Shown piece after piece: positions 1 through 5,769 of a stretch of 11,359 nucleotides of DNA. A program made the position numbers and the translations under genes. The notes beneath the pieces were generated by a model. That model saw only the letters and a list, made by a program, of their open reading frames with translations, was not told the origin of the DNA and made no database searches. The stretch is from the NCBI GenBank assembly GCA_947587565.1, contig CANPYA010000034.1:1-11359 (forward strand). The letters are read 5' to 3'. This DNA comes from an uncultured Bacilli bacterium. GTDB taxonomy: Bacteria; Bacillota_I; Bacilli_A; RF39; UBA660. Position 1 is the stretch's first letter. Every line of letters starts with the position of its first letter.

Positions 1-17
1 ATATAAAAAAGCATTTA

Positions 18-305
18 CTACTTTGCTTCGTAAACGCTTACTTTCTTTTTATCTCTACCTAATCTTTCATATTTAACAATACCATCAATTTTGCTAAATA
101 ATGTATGATCTTTACCCATTCCTACATTAGTACCCGGATAAATTTTAGTTCCTCTTTGGCGATAGATTATTGAACCCGCACTACAAACTTGTCCATCAGA
201 TAATTTAGCACCTAATCTACGACCTCTTGAATCACGACCATTATCAGTAGAAGATTGTCCTTTTTTATGGGCAAATCTTTGAATATCTAACTTAATAAAT
301 AACAT
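18..305 (-). CDS. rpmA: Ribosomal protein bL27 with cleavable N-terminal extension
   Basis: Large-subunit ribosomal protein L27, whose N-terminal tail reaches toward the peptidyl-transferase centre. The 95-residue product carries the L27 signature AHKKGQSSTDNGRDSRGRRL (residues 12-31). Before it lies the extension MLFIKLDIQRF, typical of Firmicutes L27, which is removed by the Prp protease encoded just upstream. The expected cut is between F11 and A12, by analogy with the LQFF/A site of Staphylococcus aureus; here the site reads IQRF/A. The ATG sits 1 nt after the prp stop, with a strong SD (AAGGAG) at about 313-319. It is the last gene of the rplU-prp-rpmA unit. No clear terminator is visible in the 17 nt after its TAG stop; obg often follows in relatives but lies outside this window. 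Confidence 0.97.
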   Translation of the reverse strand: MLFIKLDIQRFAHKKGQSSTDNGRDSRGRRLGAKLSDGQVCSAGSIIYRQRGTKIYPGTNVGMGKDHTLFSKIDGIVKYERLGRDKKKVSVYEAK

Positions 306-306
306 T

Positions 307-597
307 CTAATTCTCCTTTACATTAATATTTTTTGGATATTGTTTCTCTAGTTCTTTTAATAATTCTAACATATTAGTAATTAATTTCTTGATAACTATA
401 TCATTACTTAAAATATCAATAACTAAATCTTTATTATCAATAACCTTAATGGCTTTATTATCAATATTTAATATCCCATTAATAGTGGTTTCAACAATAC
501 TAGATGCACTAGCGCAAACAATATCATTTCCATAAGAATCAAAATTAGCGTGACCACTTATTTTAATTCTTTTATCATTATACAATACTTTAATCAT
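307..597 (-). CDS. prp: Ribosomal-processing cysteine protease Prp (YsxB family)
   Basis: Cysteine protease that cleaves the N-terminal extension of L27, a step needed for ribosome function in bacteria with an extended L27. The 96-residue product shows the family hallmarks: GHA with His16 and, twelve residues on, NDIVCASAS with Cys28, matching the known His/Cys dyad, followed by the helix SSIVETTINGIL. Length is close to the family norm of about 105 residues. It begins 2 nt after the rplU stop with no obvious SD, so it is probably translated by coupling to rplU, which would keep its level low relative to L21 and L27. The place between rplU and rpmA is the conserved Firmicutes arrangement. Confidence 0.95.
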   Translation of the reverse strand: MIKVLYNDKRIKISGHANFDSYGNDIVCASASSIVETTINGILNIDNKAIKVIDNKDLVIDILSNDIVIKKLITNMLELLKELEKQYPKNINVKEN

Positions 598-599
598 AA

Positions 600-899
600 C
601 TATTTACTAATTTTAGTAACAACTAGTTTAGTATAAGGTTGTCTATGACCTTGTTTTTTACGGAATTTCTTTTTAGGTCTATACTTGAAAACAACAATTT
701 TCTTATTCTTTCCTTGGGCTTCAACCTTACATTCAACTTTTGCTCCTTTAACTGTAGGATTTCCCGCAACACCATCAACAAATAAAACTTCATCAAATGT
801 TACAGTAGAACCTACTTCAGCAGCAAGTTTTTCTACATATATTACATCGCCTTCCGCAACATAATATTGTTTACCACCAGTTTTAAATACTGCGTTCAT
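600..899 (-). CDS. rplU: Ribosomal protein bL21
   Basis: Large-subunit ribosomal protein L21, which binds 23S rRNA. The 99-residue sequence is canonical: MNAVFKTGGKQYYVAEGD at the start, the FDEVLFVDG strand, and the basic C-terminal segment FKYRPKKKFRKKQGHRQPYT. Length matches the family (about 100-105). The ATG is preceded by the strongest SD in the window (GGAGGT at 905-910). It is first in rplU-prp-rpmA, driven by a near-consensus promoter and an L21-leader structure that should give feedback control by L21 itself. Confidence 0.98.
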   Translation of the reverse strand: MNAVFKTGGKQYYVAEGDVIYVEKLAAEVGSTVTFDEVLFVDGVAGNPTVKGAKVECKVEAQGKNKKIVVFKYRPKKKFRKKQGHRQPYTKLVVTKISK

Positions 900-924
900 T
901 TCATACCTCCTTATTTAATTTTTC

Positions 925-998
925 TTTAAGTCGCGCCCTTAAGGTACAATAACTTGTTTTTAACCTTTTCAGTGCGGTTTTTTCCGAAATGACTTAAA
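925..998 (-). ncRNA. L21 leader (ribosomal-protein autoregulatory 5' UTR)
   Basis: Structured leader between the rplU promoter and its SD. Read on the minus strand, an outer stem pairs TTTAAGTC (991-998) with GACTTAAA (925-932). It encloses two hairpins: CGG-A6-CCG (975-986), and AAGGT...ACCTT (941-967, loop of about 17 nt). The 3' side ends CCTTAAGGGCGCGACTTAAA. Position, three-way-junction shape and the gene controlled fit the Firmicutes L21_leader class, in which L21 is thought to bind its own mRNA. The stems are seen in the sequence; membership of the Rfam family is recognition by eye. Confidence 0.8.
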
Positions 999-1006
999 AC
1001 ATTATG

Positions 1007-1035
1007 ATTTTATCAAAAATAATATGGTTTGTCAA
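1007..1035 (-). promoter_or_regulatory. Sigma-A-type promoter of rplU-prp-rpmA
   Basis: Minus-strand TTGACA (1030-1035), a 17-bp spacer, then TAAAAT (1007-1012). This is a perfect -35 and a 5/6 -10. Expected transcription start is about 1000, just before the outer stem of the L21 leader (5' arm at 991-998), so the whole leader would be transcribed. Confidence 0.88.
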
Positions 1036-1054
1036 TTTAAAACCCGTAATTTGC

Positions 1055-1825
1055 CTACCTTTTAGGCTTATTTCCATAAGGAATATCATAAATATTATAT
1101 TTATTTTGACTAATATGTAGAACTGCTTCTTTTAAATTGGGTGTATATCCTAAAGTTTTCGTAAAACAAATACTGGTTAAACTACCTAAATAGTAGTTAA
1201 GGTCTTCTAAAACATCTTTATAATCCATTAGTAATTCTTCTTTATCTTCTACACTGGGATTTTTACTTAAGGCTTGATTAATTAACACAATTTCTTTTAA
1301 ATAATCTTTAATATCACTTTTAACTACTTCAATATCTTTTAAACCATATTTCTTTAAAAACACTAAATAGTTATCGATAATAGCCACTATATTAGGATAA
1401 TTAGTAATATTTAAAGGAATAATTGTTAAATCTGTTAAAGGCATATCTTGATATTCTTCCGGAATAGCTAGACCCACAAATTTATCGGGACTTACTTCAT
1501 CCTTTATTAATACCTCATCAAAACGATGGATAAATAATTCATCTTGATTACTTGCATAAGGAACACCTTCCATAATAAAACTAATACCTTTACTAATATA
1601 TAAACTATAAATTGTATTTTGGACATCTAAATTAATAAAGCCAACTTTTAAAGCCGAGATATAATCATTATTAACTAAAGGATTATTATAATTTTTTGCA
1701 ATATTTAAACCCTTCTCAACGGCTTTGTTATAAGAAAGTAACCCATTATTTAAAATACTTTCTAATCTTTGTAAATTAAATCCTATACTATGTAGTAATG
1801 TTTCATCTCTATATTGATATTCCAT
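1055..1825 (-). CDS. Uncharacterised protein, possible ADP-ribosyltransferase-like fold
   Basis: Not a family I can name with certainty. From ATG 1825 the product has 256 residues and no signal peptide or membrane segment. The N-terminal half resembles ADP-ribosyltransferase/RNA-phosphotransferase-type folds: LHS (His12) followed by NLQRLESILNNGLLS (17-31), a YIS element (55-57), and later RFDEVLIKDEVSPDKFVGL (101-119), where a strand Glu precedes an 'I/V-x-P-x-x-F/I-x-G' turn typical of such proteins. The C-terminal half (about 150-230) is helical. ATG 1825 is preferred over the upstream TTG at 1837 because GGTGAT (1829-1834) then serves as SD and the predicted transcription start is about 1835. 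It lies between spoIVFB and rplU, where B. subtilis has no gene, and has its own promoter. The fold assignment is inference; NAD binding is not shown. Confidence 0.5.
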   Translation of the reverse strand: MEYQYRDETLLHSIGFNLQRLESILNNGLLSYNKAVEKGLNIAKNYNNPLVNNDYISALKVGFINLDVQNTIYSLYISKGISFIMEGVPYASNQDELFIHRFDEVLIKDEVSPDKFVGLAIPEEYQDMPLTDLTIIPLNITNYPNIVAIIDNYLVFLKKYGLKDIEVVKSDIKDYLKEIVLINQALSKNPSVEDKEELLMDYKDVLEDLNYYLGSLTSICFTKTLGYTPNLKEAVLHISQNKYNIYDIPYGNKPKR

Positions 1826-1841
1826 AAGTATCACCAATAAA

Positions 1842-1870
1842 ATTATACCAAATTTTTTATCTTTCGTGAA
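1842..1870 (-). promoter_or_regulatory. Extended -10 promoter for the 1055-1825 gene
   Basis: Minus-strand TTCACG (1865-1870, 4/6 to TTGACA), 17 bp, then TGG-TATAAT (1842-1850): a perfect -10 with the extended TGn. It overlaps the last codons of spoIVFB. The predicted start is only about 10 nt before ATG 1825, so the leader is little more than the SD. Confidence 0.7.
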
Positions 1871-2618
1871 AATATTGTTTTAATTTGGTCTTTTCTTTGA
1901 CATAATGCTTATCTTCTTTAAAAAAATGGAGTGTATTCTTTTTTAAATCTTTTAAACTTTTAGTATGATTATCAATTTTATTATAATCTAAATCATATAA
2001 GTATCTTTCGAGTAAAAATCTTTTGGAATAATATTTATAATTTTTCCAAGCCAAAATAATTTTATAAAGTAAAAATGTGATAATAAAATAATTATCTAAA
2101 TGATAAATATAATTAATAATTAAAAAGATTATTAAAAAAATAAAAGATAAATAAATATTTAAGTGATAAGAAAAATGATAAGAAAATATTTTTTCCAATA
2201 ATAAATTAACTACCTTACTACCATCTAAGGGAATGATGGGGATTAAATTAAATAATAATAAAATAAGATTATAATTAAAAAATAATTTATAAGTGATGGG
2301 ATTAAAATAATTTTTTAATAATATTAAAATTCCCAATAAAATAATTTGAAAAAGAAAACCCCCTAAAGAAATAAATAAATCTTTATTAATACTACTATTA
2401 AGGGGTTTATCAATGGTTGTAAAACCCCCAAAAGGTAAAATTTCCACACTAATAATTTGATACTTAAACATTTTTATAAAAAAGATATGACCTAATTCAT
2501 GAAATAAACAAATAAAAAAGATAATACTAATATTTTTAATAAAGCCACAAATTAGACAAAGAATAATAAAAAGATAAGTATAACTATTAATTTTAAATTT
2601 ATTTAAGATATTCTTCAT
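1857..2618 (-). CDS. spoIVFB: SpoIVFB-like intramembrane M50 metalloprotease
   Basis: Site-2-protease-family intramembrane zinc protease. In B. subtilis SpoIVFB sits in the outer forespore membrane and cleaves pro-sigma-K. The 253-residue product has the zinc motif HELGH (40-44, catalytic Glu41) in a membrane helix, the LPFGG segment after it (61-65), and the second conserved motif NLIPIIPLDG (124-133), where Asp132 is the third zinc ligand. Several hydrophobic segments flank these. The soluble C-terminal tail (about 195-253) is highly basic and shows no clear CBS domain. The start overlaps the end of spoIVFA by 20 nt, so the two are translationally coupled, as expected for an inhibitor-protease pair. 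Its substrate here is inferred from context. Confidence 0.88.
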   Translation of the reverse strand: MKNILNKFKINSYTYLFIILCLICGFIKNISIIFFICLFHELGHIFFIKMFKYQIISVEILPFGGFTTIDKPLNSSINKDLFISLGGFLFQIILLGILILLKNYFNPITYKLFFNYNLILLLFNLIPIIPLDGSKVVNLLLEKIFSYHFSYHLNIYLSFIFLIIFLIINYIYHLDNYFIITFLLYKIILAWKNYKYYSKRFLLERYLYDLDYNKIDNHTKSLKDLKKNTLHFFKEDKHYVKEKTKLKQYFHER

Positions 2619-3204
2619 AACTTAAATAAGTATTATCTTTTTGTAACACTAAATAAATAAAATTATCTTGGGCTTCTCCAATTAAAGTATCTTTTTCTAA
2701 ATAATCATATAAATTAACACTAGTACTCGTTATTCCCCCATACCAATAATCAATCCCATCATTACCTTGAATAATTAAAGTATTACCATAATCTTCTTTA
2801 TCCCCTAAATAAACTACGATTCCCCCACAAAGTAAAGAGATAGGACTCCCTTTAGATACCTCTATTTTAACCCCATCTAAATAAGTAGTATATTTACCCG
2901 TTTTTAAATCACTATTGCTAAAAACTAAATCACTATTATCCGGAACACTCGGAATAATTTTCCCAAATTTATCTTGATACCATTTATTTATTTTGGTAAA
3001 TTCTAAAGAATCAGTTAAGATATATTCTTTAAATAAAGCTACACTACTTGTATTTACTTTCATAATAATACATAAACTAATAACTAAAATAACACTTAAT
3101 AAACTTCTTGTTAATAAACTTCTTAAATATTTAATTTTCTTATCACTATTATTACTACTTTGTTCACTATAACGCTTATGACTTATTTTAGTATAATCTT
3201 CCAT
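2599..3204 (-). CDS. spoIVFA: SpoIVFA-like regulator with degenerate LytM/M23 domain
   Basis: Probable membrane anchor and inhibitor of SpoIVFB. The 201-residue protein has a basic cytoplasmic N-terminus (1-33), one membrane segment (about 34-50) and an extracytoplasmic C-terminal LytM-like domain (about 105-190) with the usual beta pattern: GVKIEVSKG, GGIVVYLGDKEDYGNTLII, DYWYGG and LEKDTLIGEA. The zinc ligands of active M23 peptidases (HxxxD and HxH) are absent, so it should not be an enzyme, as is known for B. subtilis SpoIVFA. It is shorter than the B. subtilis protein (about 260). SD GGTGA (3212-3216) sits 7 nt before the ATG. The gene symbol rests on the domain layout plus overlap with spoIVFB, not on high sequence identity. 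Confidence 0.78.
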   Translation of the reverse strand: MEDYTKISHKRYSEQSSNNSDKKIKYLRSLLTRSLLSVILVISLCIIMKVNTSSVALFKEYILTDSLEFTKINKWYQDKFGKIIPSVPDNSDLVFSNSDLKTGKYTTYLDGVKIEVSKGSPISLLCGGIVVYLGDKEDYGNTLIIQGNDGIDYWYGGITSTSVNLYDYLEKDTLIGEAQDNFIYLVLQKDNTYLSYEEYLK

Positions 3205-3237
3205 ATATTATTCACCAGTAAAATATATGCTTAAAAT

Positions 3238-4170
3238 TTATTTTTTATTTCTTATTAAGAGTAAATGATCATAATCATCATAATCATTCAAGACTTTTTT
3301 ATAGTCTATTTTAAATACTTCTTTTAAATCATTAAGAGTAACATAAGAATCTCGAAATAAATCTTCTCTAAATTGATAATGCAAAAACAAAAGACCATTT
3401 TTCTCTAACATTTCAAGAAGATTATTTATATAAGGTTGTAAATCTTTGATAGTCCAGGAGGTACCCCAACAAGAGGTAAAATAATCTAAAATATTTGATA
3501 AAATAATAACATTATATTTGGACTTAAAAGTATCAGGTACTAAAATACCCGGAGTATTTTGAAAAGTAAATTCTATTTCATTTAACTTATTCCGTAATAC
3601 TTCATACTTTCTTTCACTTTTTAAATAAGGAATATTTTGTTTATTAACAAACTTTTGACTATCTATGGTTAGCATTTGAATTAAGTTTAAATGTTCAATT
3701 TTATTTTGTTGTAATAATTTATTATACAAAGTTAATTCTTGCCAAAACAAGCGATATTCTTCATCCATAAATGGTAATAAATTATTTAATATATCAGTTA
3801 ACTCAAGAAGTGATAAAGCATTCTTACTAACTAAATTTAAAAACTTTAAATATTTACTATAATCATATTTTAAAATTAAAGCTTTTTTTAAACCAAAAAC
3901 TAAATACTCCGATAATTTATTAATATCAAAAGTATCTATTTTTTGAAAACCTTTTAATGCTAAAGAAAAAGCTTGATCCCCACTACCTAAAACAGTTAAG
4001 GCTCTATTTTTTTCGAAAAATTTTAAATATTTTAAATAAGATGTAACATTCTCATTACTATAAAGATAAGTTTTAGAATATAACTCATGATAATCTAAAA
4101 CAGCATATAAATAACCATGAGTTATTTGCTTTAAAATTAAATTTTGGGCACTTTTTAATACTTCATACAT
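3238..4170 (-). CDS. DUF3419/BtaA-like SAM-dependent protein
   Basis: Soluble 310-residue protein with a class I methyltransferase-type Rossmann region: LTVLGSGDQAF (58-68) as the SAM loop, an acidic residue closing the next strand at DIN (82-84), and YNVIILSNILDYF (219-231) resembling motif IV. The layout, with a helical insert (about 90-200) between the SAM loop and the later strands, recalls the DUF3419/BtaA group of SAM:3-amino-3-carboxypropyl transferases, although a plain methyltransferase is equally possible. It lies between mreD and spoIVFA, where B. subtilis has minC-minD. SD AAAGGAT precedes the ATG, and a promoter is predicted at 4198-4226. Its substrate cannot be told from the sequence. 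Confidence 0.6.
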   Translation of the reverse strand: MYEVLKSAQNLILKQITHGYLYAVLDYHELYSKTYLYSNENVTSYLKYLKFFEKNRALTVLGSGDQAFSLALKGFQKIDTFDINKLSEYLVFGLKKALILKYDYSKYLKFLNLVSKNALSLLELTDILNNLLPFMDEEYRLFWQELTLYNKLLQQNKIEHLNLIQMLTIDSQKFVNKQNIPYLKSERKYEVLRNKLNEIEFTFQNTPGILVPDTFKSKYNVIILSNILDYFTSCWGTSWTIKDLQPYINNLLEMLEKNGLLFLHYQFREDLFRDSYVTLNDLKEVFKIDYKKVLNDYDDYDHLLLIRNKK

Positions 4171-4197
4171 GATGTAATCCTTTCATAATTAATAGTT

Positions 4198-4226
4198 ATT
4201 TTAACATAGAGATATTTATTTAGCAA
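4198..4226 (-). promoter_or_regulatory. Promoter upstream of the DUF3419-like gene and spoIVFAB
   Basis: Minus-strand TTGCTA (4221-4226, 4/6), 17-bp spacer, TGT-TAAAAT (4198-4206): an extended -10. It overlaps the end of mreD and could drive 4170 to 1857 separately from the mreCD unit. No convincing sigma-E promoter was found for spoIVFA. Confidence 0.55.
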
Positions 4227-4608
4227 ACTTAAATGTTCTAAATGCTAAAATATAAAATACTAAATTAATAAATAAATTAAGACCAATATTAGTAAGTATA
4301 ATAGGAATACTTTTAAAATTAATTAAACTACTTAAAATAATAAAAGTTAAATAATTAAAAGTACAGATAAAAATAAAATTATAAAAATTATGTTTATTTA
4401 ATTCTTTAAATACTTTATTAAATAGATACATTATAGATAAAATAATGGTATTATAAAAAGCTACTTTAAAAATAATTAAATCTAATATTAAACCTGTTAA
4501 TAAATAATATTTATAAGACTTATTATATAAATAGATAATAAAAAAATAAGAAGTATAGTTTGTAAAATTATTAATTAAAACATCTAATATTATTAACAAA
4601 TAAATCAT
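4216..4608 (-). CDS. mreD: Rod-shape-determining membrane protein MreD
   Basis: Small polytopic membrane protein of the elongasome, which links MreC with the wall-synthesis machinery. The 130-residue product is almost entirely hydrophobic, with about four to five predicted membrane helices. It has no sharp motif, so the call rests on hydrophobic profile, length (slightly under the usual 160-170) and position: its ATG is 1 nt after the mreC stop, with SD AAGGAGT (4615-4621) inside the mreC end. mreC-mreD coupling is near universal. Confidence 0.82.
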   Translation of the reverse strand: MIYLLIILDVLINNFTNYTSYFFIIYLYNKSYKYYLLTGLILDLIIFKVAFYNTIILSIMYLFNKVFKELNKHNFYNFIFICTFNYLTFIILSSLINFKSIPIILTNIGLNLFINLVFYILAFRTFKFAK

Positions 4609-4609
4609 A

Positions 4610-5257
4610 TTAAGACTCCTTACTATTTTTTAAAACGGTAACATAAGATAAATCTTTAATATCAATAGGATATTCAACAGTAATTATCTTTTCAATATTT
4701 TTATTATCTAATGTAATTTCTTTAACTAATCCCACATAAATATTTTCTTGCATATTACCAAATGAAGAGGTATAAATATTATCACCAACTTTAATATCTT
4801 CATAATTCGAAATATTTCTGACCACTAATTTATTATCGGTATATTCTAGGACTCCTAAAGAAGAATTAATTTTAACAGGTATTTTCGATGTATTATTCGT
4901 AACTAGTTTAACGACACTTGTTTTATTATCACTTTTACTTATAACCCCTACTAAAGTATTATCATAGATAACGGGATTATTATTAAGTTCTTTATCTTTT
5001 CCTCCTCTTATCGTAATCTCATTTAAATAATTATAAATATCTTTATAAATTATATAAGTATTAAAAGATTCACAATTATAAATTAAATCTATCTCATTAA
5101 ACTCTAATAATTTGTTATATTCACTTTCAATATTATGACAATCCATCGGAGTATAATCGATATCTTGAATAGTTATTAAATTATAAATAGCATCTTTTAA
5201 AATGATAATTAGAAAAAGAATTAAAAATAAATAATTTTCTTTAATTAATTTCTTCAT
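4610..5257 (-). CDS. mreC: Rod-shape-determining protein MreC, short form
   Basis: Bitopic protein that organises cell-wall elongation on the outer face of the membrane. An N-terminal membrane helix (about 7-26) is followed by a short linker and the MreC beta-domain: NPVIYDNTLVGVISKSDNKTSVVKL (94-118), LGVLEYTDNKLVVRNI (134-149), and GDNIYTSSFGNMQENIYVGLV (158-178). The last corresponds to the family's GDxVxTSGxxGxFPxGxxIG segment, with the Pro missing. At 215 residues it is shorter than the usual 270-300, mainly because the periplasmic coiled coil is reduced. It overlaps the SPOR gene by 17 nt, with only a weak AGAAAG as SD, so translation is probably coupled. Confidence 0.9.
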   Translation of the reverse strand: MKKLIKENYLFLILFLIIILKDAIYNLITIQDIDYTPMDCHNIESEYNKLLEFNEIDLIYNCESFNTYIIYKDIYNYLNEITIRGGKDKELNNNPVIYDNTLVGVISKSDNKTSVVKLVTNNTSKIPVKINSSLGVLEYTDNKLVVRNISNYEDIKVGDNIYTSSFGNMQENIYVGLVKEITLDNKNIEKIITVEYPIDIKDLSYVTVLKNSKES

Positions 5258-5684
5258 AATTTTGACTTTCTAAATATAAATCTAAGACACCTTGATTTAT
5301 TTTACTATAAATATTTTGATCACTTTTTTTAATTAAAGTTTCATACTTTTGTAAATATTCAAAGAAATTTTTATTAACCGTAATTAATTTTAAATACACA
5401 TTTATTTTATTATTTTCATAATAGGTAACCATTTCATTGACTAAATCAATATCTTCATATATAGCGGTATATATTTTATATAAATCATCTTCTTTAATAA
5501 TTATGGCCGAGTCAATAGTTTTTGCATAACTTTCGGCATTATCTAAACTTGCATAAGCCCCGACTTGAAAAGCATAAGCCGTATATTCTTCTTTAGCATA
5601 GATATGATTTTTATTTAAAACAAAGAAAGTTATAAGAATACCTCCAATTATTGATAAACTAATCATTACTATATTCTTTTTCAT
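5241..5684 (-). CDS. Membrane-anchored SPOR-domain protein (SpoIIB-like by position)
   Basis: A 147-residue protein with one N-terminal membrane helix (about 5-23) and an extracytoplasmic SPOR domain: AFQVGAYASLDNAESYAK (38-55) and DLYKIYTAIYED (67-78) match the family's FxVQVGAF...NA and YRVxVGxF patterns. SPOR domains bind glycan strands lacking stem peptides at division septa and, in sporulation, at the engulfing septum. The C-terminal part (about 85-147) is extra and helical. It sits directly before mreC, where mreB usually is. In B. subtilis the SPOR protein SpoIIB is encoded a few genes before mreB, so this may be its counterpart. SD GGGTGAT (5688-5694) precedes the ATG. Confidence 0.75.
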   Translation of the reverse strand: MKKNIVMISLSIIGGILITFFVLNKNHIYAKEEYTAYAFQVGAYASLDNAESYAKTIDSAIIIKEDDLYKIYTAIYEDIDLVNEMVTYYENNKINVYLKLITVNKNFFEYLQKYETLIKKSDQNIYSKINQGVLDLYLESQNYEEIN

Positions 5685-5699
5685 TGTATCACCCTAATT

Positions 5700-5733
5700 A
5701 ATATAGCATATTGATCTTGAAAAAAAGGTCGAA
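5700..5733 (-). promoter_or_regulatory. Promoter of the SPOR-mreC-mreD unit with a 6/7 Spo0A-box match
   Basis: Minus-strand extended -10 TGC-TATATT (5700-5708) with no recognisable -35 at 16-18 bp. The predicted start is about 5693, roughly 9 nt before the ATG. Upstream, plus-strand GGTCGAA (5727-5733) matches the 0A box TGTCGAA at 6 of 7 positions, centred near -37. Similar 6/7 matches occur by chance inside coding sequence in this window, so the box is only suggestive. Confidence 0.45.
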
Positions 5734-5758
5734 AAAAAAGATATTACAATAATATCTT
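5732..5758 (-). terminator. Intrinsic terminator of the surface-protein gene
   Basis: Minus-strand perfect 9-bp stem AAGATATTA / TAATATCTT (5738-5758) with loop TTG, followed by six further T (5732-5737). It lies 11 nt after the TAA of the 5770-7035 gene and separates it from the SPOR-mreCD unit. Confidence 0.85.
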
Positions 5759-5769
5759 AATTTTAAACT

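Noticed and set aside
1053..1067. Palindrome GCCTA-N5-TAGGC at the stop of the 1055-1825 gene as a terminator.
   Set aside because: The stem is only 5 bp and no T-run follows on the minus strand.
1826..1837. TTG start giving four extra residues (MVIL) on the possible ADP-ribosyltransferase-like protein.
   Set aside because: It coincides with the predicted transcription start and would destroy the SD GGTGAT, which is well placed for ATG 1825.
3217..3230. Minus-strand CATATATT before spoIVFA as a sigma-E -10.
   Set aside because: It resembles the sigma-E -10, but no matching -35 is found about 14 bp upstream, and such AT-only strings are common here.
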